Assembly: GCA_003537645.1 (NCBI GenBank)
Contig: DPRM01000138.1
Location: forward strand, 854 to 43,008
Reading direction: 5' to 3'
Source: Prolixibacteraceae bacterium
GTDB taxonomy: Bacteria; Bacteroidota; Bacteroidia; Bacteroidales; Prolixibacteraceae
Length of the DNA stretch: 42,155 nucleotides
Each line of letters begins with the position of its first letter. Position 1 is the first letter of the stretch. The notes under the pieces are model-generated. The model made no database searches. It saw only the letters and a list, made by a program, of their open reading frames with translations, and was not told where the DNA came from. Shown piece by piece: positions 1 through 9,700 of the stretch. A program made the translations under genes and the position numbers.

Positions 1-160
1 GTGAATTGCGCAACAGGCACATCAGCTACCCGGCAAGGTCGGCAGCAGAGGTTTTCGGTGTGCATCTTTCCGCCTGGGCTGCTTTTCGGCTTGACAGGAA
101 AGTAGCTCTCAATCCCCAACTGCATATAGTTCCGTCCATTGGCAGCCATTATAAGTTCGA
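1..160 (+). repeat. Partial attC-like cassette boundary at left edge
   Basis: This stretch has no convincing gene. Positions 120-137 (CTGCATATAGTTCCGTCC) are identical to the reverse complement of 23373-23390 inside a much clearer attC-like site, and the segment ends in CATTGGC, a weak version of the GTTRRRY end. I read it as the 3' arm of a cassette recombination site whose upstream gene lies outside the window. The 5' arm is not clear, so the left limit is arbitrary. Confidence 0.45.
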
Positions 161-186
161 CAACGTAAAATATAACTGCAAAAGAA

Positions 187-867
187 ATGAAACAGAATTT
201 GGCACATATCACAATTGTAGTTGACGACTATGACAAAGCGATAGAATTTTATACAGAAAAACTACACTTCACCTTAATAGAAGACACCGTGCTTTCAGAC
301 GTAAAACGTTGGGTTTTGGTCAGACCAAAAGGTGCAAATGAGTGTTCATTATTATTAGCCAAAGCTGCAAATGAAGATCAAAAAAGCAGAATTGGAAATC
401 AAACAGGCGGACGAGTTTTTTTGTTCATACATACCGACAATTTTAAAAGAGATTATCAAAACCTGATTGACAACAACATTAGAATAGTTAGAGAACCAAG
501 TTTTGAAAACTATGGTACAGTAGCAGTTTTTGAAGATTTATATGGTAACCTTTGGGACTTAATAGAGCCAACAAAATCTGAAGAGCAGTTTTATTCGACA
601 GGAATTCTAAAAATAAAAGACACAACAAAAATTAATTTCACAATTTCCGAACTAAAAAAATTAAGAAACTTAACGCTTTCAGAAAGTGGGAACATTTTAT
701 TTGACATTAAACAAGTGAAAAACGACCCGGGAAAAATAATTCTTTGTGAATGCTTTAAAGATGAGAAATCATTTAATGTGCATTTAAGTTCAAAACACTT
801 TCAAGAATTTATCAAACTTGACTTGGTAGAACTTGAAAATGTTTATACAACAAAAAACATTGAATAA
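187..867 (+). CDS. VOC (glyoxalase-like) and ABM-like monooxygenase fusion protein
   Basis: 226 residues with two domains. Residues about 5-128 match the vicinal oxygen chelate fold of glyoxalase/bleomycin-resistance proteins, with a candidate metal ligand His7 (LAHITIVV) and Glu127 (DLYGNLWDLIEP). Residues about 148-212 resemble an antibiotic biosynthesis monooxygenase (ABM, YgiN-like) domain, ending in the typical run KDEKSFNVHLSSKHFQEF. VOC proteins bind or modify small molecules and ABM domains often act on quinones or aromatics; the substrate here is unknown. There is no signal peptide, so it is probably cytoplasmic. The gene is AT-rich and sits between attC-like boundaries (1-160 and 878-998), so it is probably a mobile cassette cargo. 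The VOC call is firm; the ABM call is by pattern. Confidence 0.8.
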   Translation: MKQNLAHITIVVDDYDKAIEFYTEKLHFTLIEDTVLSDVKRWVLVRPKGANECSLLLAKAANEDQKSRIGNQTGGRVFLFIHTDNFKRDYQNLIDNNIRIVREPSFENYGTVAVFEDLYGNLWDLIEPTKSEEQFYSTGILKIKDTTKINFTISELKKLRNLTLSESGNILFDIKQVKNDPGKIILCECFKDEKSFNVHLSSKHFQEFIKLDLVELENVYTTKNIE

Positions 868-877
868 CCAATGAACT

Positions 878-998
878 GCTAACGAAGTGTAACAGCAATA
901 AGGGTTTCTGTGGTTAATTGAAGATTCGTACTTCTATTCAGGGTCGGTGCAGGTTGATACTTTTGTGCATCTAAATCACCACCTGCCTATAGCCCTGC
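878..998 (+). repeat. attC-like imperfect palindrome after the VOC-ABM gene
   Basis: The arms 905-925 (TTTCTGTGGTTAATTGAAG) and 960-990 are roughly complementary: the right arm read in reverse gives GTGGTGATTTAGATGC. The site starts near GCTAACG and ends near GTTATAGCC. The internal GTGGTTAATTGAAG recurs in the sites at 3683-3835 (GTGGTAATTTGAAG) and 24487-24618 (GTGGTTAATTGAAC, minus strand). The terminal boxes are degenerate compared with RYYYAAC/GTTRRRY. Confidence 0.5.
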
Positions 999-1135
999 CA
1001 GTTATAGCCAATGGTAGGGCGACCGTATAAAAATTACGAGTTTAGTCAAGCTATTTATTGCGGTGAAAAACCGAAATTATCGCCGCATATTTGCGGTAAT
1101 TAATTCGTACATTTACCGTCCATGAATATTAGGTA

Positions 1136-2242
1136 ATGGCAAAATACATTTACGAGTATCAAAACTGGACAGATTTTTCGTGGCAGGACAAAGCCATCAA
1201 TGTCGTATTTGGTGAGGTACGGCTTATACAAGGAAAAATAATAGGACAAATGAACGCTTTGGGCTTTTTTGCTAAAGAAGAAGCCACGCTAACCGCCTTA
1301 ACCTTAGATGTTGTAAAATCGTCAGAAATTGAAGGCGAAGTACTGAATTATGCTCAGGTACGTTCGTCAATTGCAAGGCGTTTGGGTATAAACACTGCCG
1401 GCCTTGTACCTAGCAACCGCCACATTGAAGGCATTGTAGAAATGATGCTGGATGCTACCCAACGATACACTTTACCTGTAACCGAAAAACGCTTGTTTGG
1501 TTGGCACGCAGCACTTTTCCCAACAGGTTACAGCGGACCTTACTCGATAGTAGTGGGACGATACCGAACTGGTGAAATGCAAGTTGTTTCAGGCGCAATG
1601 GGAAAAGAAAAAGTGCATTACGAAGCCGTAAAACCCGAATTAGTAAAAACGGAAATGGACAAGTTTCTGGATTGGTTCAACAACGAAAAATACCTTGACC
1701 CAGTTTTGAAAGCCGCCATAGCACACTTTTGGTTTATCATCATTCACCCCTTTGATGACGGAAACGGCAGAATTGGAAGAGCCATAACCGACATGATGCT
1801 TGCCCGTGCTGAAGGCAGTGGAGACCGTTTTTACAGTATGTCGAGCCAAATTCTGGCCGAACGCAAAATCTATTACGAAGTATTACAAAAAGTGCAACAT
1901 AGTTCAGGCGACATTACAGAATGGATAGACTGGTTTTTGCATTGTCTAAAAAATGCGATGCTCTCCACCGAAAGCACCACGCAGAAAATAGTACGTAAAG
2001 CTGAGTTTTGGAAATTACACGAACACACGCCTATCAACGAACGGCAACGCATCGTACTGAACAAACTCTTTGACAATTTTGAAGGAAAATTACAAACCTC
2101 AAAATGGGCTAAAATTGTTAAAACCTCTACCGACACTGCCTTACGGGACATAAAAGACCTGGTAGAAAAAGGCATATTGAAACAAACTAACGAAGGAGGA
2201 CGAAACTCAAACTATGAATTAATTGACTTTAAATTAGAATAA
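1136..2242 (+). CDS. Fic family protein with DUF4172-type N-terminus and C-terminal winged helix
   Basis: 368 residues. The Fic core motif HPFDDGNGRIGR is complete at about 204-215, so the protein probably transfers AMP (or another phosphate-containing group) to a hydroxyl side chain of a target protein. An inhibitory-helix motif of the (S/T)xxxE(G/N) type is visible upstream as S62-S-E-I-E66-G67, which suggests a self-inhibited (class II) enzyme. The N-terminal about 80 residues resemble the DUF4172 region common in Bacteroidota Fic proteins. Residues about 300-365 look like a winged helix-turn-helix (ALRDIKDLVEKGIL), suggesting DNA binding or autoregulation. There is no signal peptide. It lies alone between two attC-like boundaries; the 137 bp before its ATG may carry a promoter. 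Its target is unknown. Confidence 0.9.
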   Translation: MAKYIYEYQNWTDFSWQDKAINVVFGEVRLIQGKIIGQMNALGFFAKEEATLTALTLDVVKSSEIEGEVLNYAQVRSSIARRLGINTAGLVPSNRHIEGIVEMMLDATQRYTLPVTEKRLFGWHAALFPTGYSGPYSIVVGRYRTGEMQVVSGAMGKEKVHYEAVKPELVKTEMDKFLDWFNNEKYLDPVLKAAIAHFWFIIIHPFDDGNGRIGRAITDMMLARAEGSGDRFYSMSSQILAERKIYYEVLQKVQHSSGDITEWIDWFLHCLKNAMLSTESTTQKIVRKAEFWKLHEHTPINERQRIVLNKLFDNFEGKLQTSKWAKIVKTSTDTALRDIKDLVEKGILKQTNEGGRNSNYELIDFKLE

Positions 2243-2302
2243 CCACTGACCAAACATCAGCTGCCCGCAATCGGCAACTTCATATAGTTCCGTACGTTGG
2301 GT
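2240..2302 (+). repeat. Short attC-like boundary after the Fic gene
   Basis: It begins with AATAACC overlapping the Fic stop codon and ends with GTTGGGT (2296-2302), which fits GTTRRRY. It contains CATATAGTTCCGT (2281-2293), shared with the sites at 120-137 and 23373-23390. The next gene starts 41 bp further on. At about 63 bp it is close to the shortest attC sites. Confidence 0.5.
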
Positions 2303-2343
2303 GCTATTTTAGGACGACCTGCAAACAACAATAACTAAAAAAA

Positions 2344-3675
2344 ATGATGAAAACTATCTTAATAACAGCACTAATTCTGACATTAGTACAAATAGGATTT
2401 GCTCAAAAAAACTTCGACAAAGCAAAGTTGGACAATTACTTTAACGTACTTGAACAAAACAATAAGTTTATGGGAAGCGTTGCCGTTTCGAAAAACGGGG
2501 AAATTATTTACACAAAATCAATCGGATTTGCCGATGTTGAAAACAAGGTGAAATCAACCGAAATTTATAAATACAGAATTGGTTCAATTTCAAAAACATT
2601 CACTTCGGTATTGATTTTGAAAGCATTTGAAGAAAATAAATTGGACTTAAATCAAAAAATCGACAAATGGTTTCCTACTATCAAAAACGCTGAAACAATT
2701 ACGGTAAAACACTTATTAAATCACCGAAGCGGAATACACAACTTTACATCCGATATTGATTATCTGATTTGGAACACACAACCAAAAACAGAACAAGAAA
2801 TGGTAGCAATCATTTCTAAAGCAGGTAGCGACTTTAAACCCGACAGTATAGCTGAATACAGTAACTCAAACTTTGTGTTGCTGACATATATTCTTGAAAA
2901 AACATTCAACAAATCTTATTCGGACATATTGAGAGAATATATTACTAAACCAATAGGTTTAGCAAACACTTATGTTTTTGGAAAAATCAATCCGAACAAC
3001 TATGAATGTAAATCATACAAATTTACAGGAACCTGGGAATTAGAACCTGAAACAGATTTTACTATTCCTTTAGGTGCGGGTGCAATCATCTCTACATCAA
3101 GCGACTTGACAAAATTTGCTGATGCTTTGTTTGGCGGGAAACTTATAAAACCAGAAAGCCTTGAATTAATGAAAACCATAAAAGACGGATACGGAATTGG
3201 TTTGTTTCAAATTCCTTTCTACAATAGTGTTGGCTACGGACACACGGGCGGAATTGACGGTTTTAGTTCTGTATTTTCTCATTTCGCTGACGACAATATC
3301 TCGTATGCTTTAATTTCAAACGGAACAAACTTTAATAACAACAACATTTCTATTGCTGTTTTGAGTGCAGTTTACGAAAAACCATACGAAATTCCGGTAT
3401 TCACAACTTTCAACTTAACTTCGGAAGACTTAGATAAATATTTAGGCATTTATGCTTCTGAACAAATTGCTTTAAAAATTACAATAACAAAAAACGGAAA
3501 TACTTTAATCGCGCAAGGAACAGGACAACCAGCATTTCCACTTGAAGCTACAGACAAAAACAAATTTAAGTTTGACCAGGCGGGTGCAAAATTTGAATTT
3601 AATCCGACAGAAAATACAATGATATTATTTCAAGGAGGTGGACAAATTAAATTTATAAAAGAAGAAAAAAAATAA
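2344..3675 (+). CDS. Exported serine hydrolase of the beta-lactamase/DD-peptidase (PF00144) family
   Basis: 443 residues with a clear signal peptide (about 1-20, cleavage near GFA|Q), so it is exported to the periplasm or beyond. The three active-site elements of class C beta-lactamase-like enzymes are present: S81-I-S-K84, Y172-S-N174 and H300-T-G-G303. The C-terminal about 90 residues form a separate small beta domain of the kind seen in many Bacteroidota members. The family includes D-aminopeptidases, esterases and beta-lactamases, so the substrate cannot be assigned. The gene is AT-rich, begins 41 bp after an attC-like site and is followed by another, consistent with cassette cargo. A resistance role is possible but not shown. 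Confidence 0.88.
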   Translation: MMKTILITALILTLVQIGFAQKNFDKAKLDNYFNVLEQNNKFMGSVAVSKNGEIIYTKSIGFADVENKVKSTEIYKYRIGSISKTFTSVLILKAFEENKLDLNQKIDKWFPTIKNAETITVKHLLNHRSGIHNFTSDIDYLIWNTQPKTEQEMVAIISKAGSDFKPDSIAEYSNSNFVLLTYILEKTFNKSYSDILREYITKPIGLANTYVFGKINPNNYECKSYKFTGTWELEPETDFTIPLGAGAIISTSSDLTKFADALFGGKLIKPESLELMKTIKDGYGIGLFQIPFYNSVGYGHTGGIDGFSSVFSHFADDNISYALISNGTNFNNNNISIAVLSAVYEKPYEIPVFTTFNLTSEDLDKYLGIYASEQIALKITITKNGNTLIAQGTGQPAFPLEATDKNKFKFDQAGAKFEFNPTENTMILFQGGGQIKFIKEEKK

Positions 3676-3682
3676 AAAACAG

Positions 3683-3835
3683 CATCCAATACGCAATACG
3701 GCCAATGGCGGGTTTTGTGGTAATTTGAAGCATTCAGCCCCGCATCAGGTTTTATAATGATAGACAGCAATATAAGAGATTTTTGTGGTGCGATAAAATC
3801 CCATTCTCAACATTTTTAGCCACTGGCTGTTTTGA
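3683..3835 (+). repeat. Degenerate attC-like boundary ending the left array
   Basis: CAATGGCGGGTTTTGTGG (3703-3720) followed by TAATTTGAAG and GCATCAGG closely resembles the 5' arm of the minus-strand site at 24487-24618 (CAATGGCGGGTGAAGTGG, TTAATTGAAC, GCATCAAC). The matching 3' arm is weak: AAAATCCCATT and GCCACTGGC near 3796-3828. It marks the border between accessory genes and the msrA unit. Confidence 0.45.
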
Positions 3836-3851
3836 GGTGAAAGCGAAACCA

Positions 3852-4442
3852 ATGGCAAAATTTCTACTCATTTTAATTTTATCTGTAATGACACAATTAT
3901 CAAGTGTGGCACAAACCGAAACGGCAACTTTCGGTGGCGGATGTTTTTGGTGTACCGAAGCGATATTTAAAAGTTTAAAAGGTGTTGAAACTGTTGAATC
4001 GGGCTACTCGGGCGGGAAATTGAAGAACCCGACTTACAAGGAAATATGTACTGGAGAAACAGGTCATGCCGAAGTAATTCAGATCGTATTTAATCCGAAG
4101 GTAATCAGTTTTAATGAGCTGCTCGAAGTTTTCTGGGAAACGCACGACCCCACCACCCTCAACCGGCAGGGAGCCGATGTGGGTACGCAATACCGGTCGG
4201 TGGTTTTTTATCATTCGCCAGCACAAAAAGCAATTGCCGAAAAATACAAAGCAGAACTGAACAGAGAGAATGTGTTCGGTAAACCTGTTGTTACCGAAAT
4301 AAGCGCTTTAGAAAAATTTTGGCCTGCCGAAAAATATCATCAGGATTACTACGAAAATAATTCGACACAGGGTTATTGCCAGTTCGTAATTGTTCCTAAA
4401 TTACAAAAGTTCAGGAAAGTCTTTAAAGACAAATTAAAATAA
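3852..4442 (+). CDS. msrA: Peptide-methionine (S)-S-oxide reductase, exported
   Basis: 196 residues from this ATG; an upstream in-frame ATG at 3783 would extend into the degenerate cassette boundary and place 23 residues before the signal peptide, so it is not preferred. A signal peptide (about 1-20, MAKFLLILILSVMTQLSSVA) is followed by the MsrA signature GGGCFWC with catalytic Cys31. The body matches the family throughout (YSGGKLKNPTYKEICTGETGHAE; HDPTTLNRQGADVGTQYRS), ending in QGYCQFV. MsrA reduces methionine-S-sulfoxide in proteins or as the free amino acid, normally with thioredoxin; the signal peptide indicates it works in the periplasm. It lies 7 bp upstream of the YCII gene and is probably co-transcribed. 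Confidence 0.93.
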   Translation: MAKFLLILILSVMTQLSSVAQTETATFGGGCFWCTEAIFKSLKGVETVESGYSGGKLKNPTYKEICTGETGHAEVIQIVFNPKVISFNELLEVFWETHDPTTLNRQGADVGTQYRSVVFYHSPAQKAIAEKYKAELNRENVFGKPVVTEISALEKFWPAEKYHQDYYENNSTQGYCQFVIVPKLQKFRKVFKDKLK

Positions 4443-4449
4443 TAAGCGC

Positions 4450-4854
4450 ATGATTTACAGGATTTTATTTGTGCTGATACTCTTGCTTGGCATGAACCAG
4501 GAAGTTTTTTCGCAACGTGAGTTCAAAATGCAGGAAGGCGATACCACTTATGTGATGAAAAGATACGTGTTTATGTTACTGAACGAAGGCCCTAAACGCG
4601 ATCATGATTCGATTACAGCAGTAAAAATTCAGGAAGGCCATATGAACCACCTCAACGCGATGGCGAAAACCGGGAAACTTGCCATTGCTGGCCCTTTTCA
4701 GAATGGGGGCAAATACCGCGGCATCCTGATTTTCGATGTCGATTCAATTTCTGAAGCCATCCGCCTGGAATCAGCAGATCCGGCCATTTTATCGGGAAGA
4801 TTGGAAATGGAAGCGATTTACTGGTGGGCTGCCAAAGGGAGCAAATTACCCTGA
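4450..4854 (+). CDS. Exported YCII-domain protein
   Basis: 134 residues. An N-terminal signal peptide (about 1-21) precedes a YCII-like domain at about 37-128: YVFMLLNEGPKRDHD, then HMNHLNAMAKTGKLAIAGPF, then GILIFDVDSISEAIRLESADPA. YCII domains have a ferredoxin-like dimeric fold resembling muconolactone isomerase and carry a conserved His-Asp pair; biochemical roles are poorly known. It directly follows msrA (7-bp gap), so a part in periplasmic oxidative-damage handling is a reasonable inference only. Confidence 0.8.
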   Translation: MIYRILFVLILLLGMNQEVFSQREFKMQEGDTTYVMKRYVFMLLNEGPKRDHDSITAVKIQEGHMNHLNAMAKTGKLAIAGPFQNGGKYRGILIFDVDSISEAIRLESADPAILSGRLEMEAIYWWAAKGSKLP

Positions 4855-4916
4855 TAAGTTCATTCACGAAACTAAATTTCATTTAAGCAACTATCCTAAA
4901 ATTTAGAACTAAACAG

Positions 4917-4924
4917 TATCTTCG
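4917..4924 (+). promoter_or_regulatory. Candidate -7 box for the sigma/FecR/SusCD unit
   Basis: TATCTTCG differs by one base from the Bacteroidota -7 consensus TANNTTTG and lies 38 bp before the sigma-factor start. No clear -33 TTTG is seen, so this is a weak call. Confidence 0.3.
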
Positions 4925-4962
4925 TGTCGTTGATTCAATAAACCAACTAACAAAACCAAGCA

Positions 4963-5580
4963 TTGGACAATAGCCAACATATTGAATTACTCTGCAAAAA
5001 AATCAGCCATAATTCTGACCAACAAGCGTTTAAAGAATTATATCTGGCCTATTTCGATCGTCTGTATAAATTCGCTTTCTCAATACTTCACTCTGCCGAA
5101 TTTGCAGAAGAAGCGGTAAACGATGTCTTTTTGAATATCTGGCAGAAACGTAACAGCCTAAAAAACATTCAAAGCCTGACGAATTATCTCTTTATTTCTA
5201 CCAGAAACACTTCGGTAAATTACCTTAGTAAATTCAGGAAAGAAAGAAATACTACGCTCGACGATGTTTTGGTAAGGTTTGAAATTGATGAACTTACACC
5301 CGAAACAGCTTTTTTTAATGCCGAAGTTCGCAGCGAAATCGAACAAGCGATCAATCAATTGCCACCAAAAACGAAGCTTGTTTTTCAGATGGCAAAAATT
5401 GAAGGCTTGAAATACAAGGAAATTGCCCAAATACTGGATATTTCGGTAAATACTATCGACAACCATATTGCAACAGCCATCAAAAAGCTTAGTCATACGC
5501 TGAAAAAATTCAGAAATGAAGAAATAGATTTCATTCTTTTTCAGCTATTTACAAAAACAAACAAGAAAACATTAAAATAA
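4963..5580 (+). CDS. ECF (sigma-70 family) RNA polymerase sigma factor
   Basis: 205 residues starting with TTG: an in-frame TAA at 4948-4950 excludes a longer form and no early ATG fits. Sigma region 2 spans about 22-92 (FKELYLAYFDRLYKFAF; AEEAVNDVFLNIWQKR) and region 4 spans about 126-178 (LPPKTKLVFQMAKIEGLKYKEIAQILDISVNTIDNHI). There is no intervening region 3, as usual for the ECF class. The FecR-type gene follows directly, then SusC with an STN domain, so it is expected to be held inactive by the FecR protein and released when the receptor binds its ligand, then to transcribe this transport unit. Cytoplasmic. Confidence 0.93.
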   Translation: MDNSQHIELLCKKISHNSDQQAFKELYLAYFDRLYKFAFSILHSAEFAEEAVNDVFLNIWQKRNSLKNIQSLTNYLFISTRNTSVNYLSKFRKERNTTLDDVLVRFEIDELTPETAFFNAEVRSEIEQAINQLPPKTKLVFQMAKIEGLKYKEIAQILDISVNTIDNHIATAIKKLSHTLKKFRNEEIDFILFQLFTKTNKKTLK

Positions 5581-5643
5581 ATAGTTTACAGACTGGTAGA
5601 TTTTCAGGAAATGCTTGTCTTTATAAATGAATTACAGGAACAC

Positions 5644-6654
5644 ATGGAAACCATCTGGAGAATATTAGGACGGAAATTTGAGGGTGATATATCTCCGGAA
5701 GAGGAGCAAACACTTAACGAGTGGATTAACGAATCGACCACAAACAAGCAGGTATATTTTCAGTTAAACGAACTCTGGAACCACAAACAAGATCAAGCAA
5801 ACAATTCACAAGCAATTGCGGCGTACGACAAATTAATTAACCGGATTAAATTCGCGGAAGTTTCGAAATCACAATCCAGGGTTCAAAGAATCTCCTTCCG
5901 GGTTAATCAATTTGTAAAGTACGCCGCAATTATCATTTTTGTCCTTTCGTTTGGCTATCTCACCAATTACTACATCAATTCAGAAACTACCAGCAACCAG
6001 TTTTGTACCATTTCAGTTCCAAAAGGCAACAAATCGGAAGTGATTTTGCCCGATGGCAGTAAAATATGGCTCAACAACAACAGCAAACTTACCTATCCAA
6101 AAAAGTTTAATTCTGACGAGCGCATAGTTGAACTAAGCGGTGAAGCATATTTCGAGATTGTGCACAATGCAAAAGCTCCTTTTACCGTTCAAACATCTGA
6201 TTTAAAGGTTAAAGTACTAGGTACAAAGTTTAACGTGAGTGCTTATCCGAACGACAAATTTATTGAAACGACCCTTATTTCAGGAAAAGTTACGGTTCAG
6301 CCTAACGACAATCCTGAAATTGAGAACCTACTGCAACCGGGCGAAAGTCTCACTTTCGATAAAGTCAGCAATGAGGCATCAAAACATAAGGTTGATACCG
6401 ATTTTTATACTTACTGGATGAAAGGCGAATTTGTGTTTAAAGACGAAAAATTTGAGGTGCTTGCCAAACGGATTGAAAGAATTTACAATGTTGAAATTAC
6501 ATTTGACGATGAGTCGCTAAAAAATAAAACTTACACCGGCGATTTTAAAGTTGATGATAATATCTATACAATTCTCGAAATCTTTAAAAGATCGACCTCT
6601 ATTCCGATTGAATACTACACCGACCGAAATAAAATTAGTATCCGCAGAAAATAA
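5644..6654 (+). CDS. FecR-type anti-sigma factor
   Basis: 336 residues from this ATG; an in-frame ATG at 5611 would add 11 residues, and I prefer the later one because METIWRILGRKFEGDISPEE matches the usual start of Bacteroidota FecR proteins. The N-terminal cytoplasmic part (1-90) should bind the sigma factor. One membrane segment lies at about 92-110 (VKYAAIIIFVLSFGYLTNYY). The periplasmic FecR domain (about 121-215) contains VILPDGSKIWLNNNSKL, and a DUF4974-like C-terminal domain (about 265-330) should contact the receptor's STN domain. It sits between the sigma gene and SusC. Confidence 0.92.
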   Translation: METIWRILGRKFEGDISPEEEQTLNEWINESTTNKQVYFQLNELWNHKQDQANNSQAIAAYDKLINRIKFAEVSKSQSRVQRISFRVNQFVKYAAIIIFVLSFGYLTNYYINSETTSNQFCTISVPKGNKSEVILPDGSKIWLNNNSKLTYPKKFNSDERIVELSGEAYFEIVHNAKAPFTVQTSDLKVKVLGTKFNVSAYPNDKFIETTLISGKVTVQPNDNPEIENLLQPGESLTFDKVSNEASKHKVDTDFYTYWMKGEFVFKDEKFEVLAKRIERIYNVEITFDDESLKNKTYTGDFKVDDNIYTILEIFKRSTSIPIEYYTDRNKISIRRK

Positions 6655-6739
6655 TTATACAATTTCAAGCGCAAATACATCACTTTCAAGAAAAAAACTG
6701 ATATTTACAGAAGTATCAGATTGGATAGCTTCTGTAGAT

Positions 6740-9700
6740 ATGAGATTTAAGTTTCTATTACTTATTCCCCTGTTGCTTGTTTGCCTGAATTCGTTTTCGC
6801 AGCGAAAACAGATTTCTCTCAATTTCAGAGAAACAAGCTATGAACGTATTATTCATGAAATAGAGAAGCAAAGCCGCTACCGATTCTTTTATGAACAATC
6901 GGGATTAAATCTGAATGCCAAAATATCCATTCAAGTTGAAAGCGAATCGATAAGCGAAATACTTGATAAGCTTTTCACCAACTCGCCTTACTCCTATCAG
7001 CAAATCGACAGACATATAATTCTGACCCAGAACAAATCATATAGTCCGGAGCAAACTGGCGTTAAACATTCAAAAACAATTAAAGGTATTGTTACAAACC
7101 CAAATAATGAAACAATACCGGGCGTGGTAGTGATTATAAAAAATACTACCACCGGAACAATTACCGACCGCGACGGATTCTACAGAGTAGAAGTTCCGGT
7201 GAATACCGATTCGTTGCAGTTTTCGTATGTCGGCATGAAAAAAGTAGATGTCGGCGTTGGAAAGAGCCAGCACATTGATGTAATACTTGAACCGGACGTA
7301 ATGAATGTTGATGAAGTTGTGATTGTCGGTTATGGAGCACAGCGAAAGTCGGATTTAACAGGGGCAATAACCACCATCGAAGTTGACGGAGTGAAACGGA
7401 TACCGGTTTCGGGCATCGATCAGGCTCTGCAGGGAAAAGCTGCCGGTGTACTCATCACATCCAATTCGGGTTCTCCGGGTGGTGGCACTTCGGTTCGTAT
7501 CCGGGGAATTGGAACAGTAAACAACAACAACCCGCTCTTTGTAATCGACGGAATTCCCACTGATGATATCCGCTTTTTAAATATTGGCGACATCGAAAAC
7601 ATTGAAATACTGAAAGATGCATCGGCCACCGCGATATATGGAAACCGTGGGGCCAACGGAGTAATACTTATAAACACGAAAAAAGGAATTCCCGGCAGCC
7701 CGGTTGTAACTGCTGACGCCTACATTGGGATCAGCGATGTTTGGAAAAACCCAAAATTGGGCGACAGCAAACAATTTGCAGCAATAAACAACCTGGCGGT
7801 TAAAAACGGGAAGGAGATTGAAGGCGACGGCGCCTATCAGTACATCGAGGATTTTAAGGATCCGGATCAGTTTATAGGAGGAACCAACTGGTGGGAACAA
7901 ATCACCCGAAAGGCGATAGTTCAAAACCATCAGGTTACTGTTTCAGGAGGCGGAGAATCGAACAAATACCTTTTGAGTATTTCTTATCTCAATCAAAATG
8001 GAACTATTATAGGTTCAGAATTCGACAGGCTGACATTCAGGATAAACAACGAATACAAACTCTCCAAACGCGCAACAATTGCTTTCAATACCAACATCAG
8101 CAATGCAAACCGAAAAACCATTCAGGAAGACGACCTCGACGGCGGAATTATCTTTACTTCGATGGTACTCGATCCCATTACTTCGGGCGAAGAAAGATCT
8201 ATTTATGATCCAATCAGAGTTAAGTATGGGGAGTTTTCGCGCTGGTACGAATCGGTTTACAGCAACAAGCTTAATCCGGTAGCTCAAATCGGGCGATCAC
8301 TGAACAACTGGAACCAGCTGCGGTTTTTCGGGAATATTTCGTTCGATTTTGAGTTACTGAACAACTTGACTTACCATACGACCTTTGGCCTGGATGTACG
8401 CCGAACCGATTTTGACAACTTCATGCCGACTTACTGGATGGATTCGGATTCGAAAAATGATATAAACCGCGTTGAGAAAAATTCAGGAAAAAATATCGAC
8501 TGGGTTTATGAAAACATGCTGACATACAAAAACACATTTAATAAATATCATAATTTAGTCGCTTTAGTTGGAATGACTGCCGAGCAGGGTAATTTGGATG
8601 TGATTGAGGCAAGCAAAAGAAATGTACCCGGTAACGAAGAGTATCTCAGATATTTGAGTGCTGCTACGAGCGATGCGAATGTAACCGGTGATATCTCTGA
8701 TTATGCTTTGATATCGTATCTAAGCCGTATAAATTATTCGTACAACTCCATTTATTTGCTTACAGCTTCAATTCGTGCCGATGGCTCGTCGCGTTTTACC
8801 GGCTCCGGAAAGTGGGGATATTTTCCTTCTGTTTCGGGAGGCTGGCGTATTTCGGGCGAAAAATTCTTCAGCGCGTTGAATCTTTCAAAATCGATCGATG
8901 ATCTGAAAATCAGGATTGGTTGGGGACAGGTTGGCAATCAGAATATTGCCGACAATGCTTTTCGAACCTTAATCGCGGGTGGGAATTCGCGAAGATATTT
9001 GTTTGGAAATACGATTTCACAGGGATATGCCCCGATCAACATCGGAAATCCAAATCTTACCTGGGAAACCACAGAATCGACAAATCTTGGGATCGACTTT
9101 GTACTGTCAAAAAATAAGATTTCGGGTAGTCTGGATGTGTACGATAAAAAAACGAAAGATATGTTGCTGAGGTTGCCGGTACCTTTATCAACAGGTCTGC
9201 CAGGCTCGCCGTGGACCAATGCCGGCGATATTCAGAACAAGGGAATTGAGTTTCTCCTGAATTACCGGAACAAGGTGAATGCGCTGAACTACAATATAAA
9301 TTTCAATATCTCGACCTACCGCAACAGGGTATTATCGCTCGGCGGTGGTGAACCTATAAAAGGAGGTGAAGACCGGCTGGGTTATACCACAAAAACAATG
9401 GTTGGTCATCAGATTGGTCAATTTTACGGATACATTGTTGAAGGAGTCTTTCAAAATCAAAATGAAATTGATGCCGCGAACAAACTTCCTACCGAAGGCG
9501 AATTCTATCAGGATAAATTAACCCGCCCCGGCGATTTCAAATTCAGGGATTTAAATGGCGACGGGAAAATTACTGCCGAAGACCGTGGATTTATCGGATC
9601 GCCCCACCCCGACTTTATCTATGGAATTACCGGAACCGCAGAATATCGTCAGTTCGATTTCAGCCTTTTTTTGCAGGGAAGTCAGGGTGGCGATATTTTC

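Noticed and set aside
6..224. Open frame of 72 codons at the left edge
   Set aside because: It runs through the attC-like boundary into the VOC-ABM start and shows no recognisable protein features.
6551..6739. N-terminal extension of the SusC frame
   Set aside because: It overlaps the FecR 3' end and lies before a clear signal peptide at 6740.
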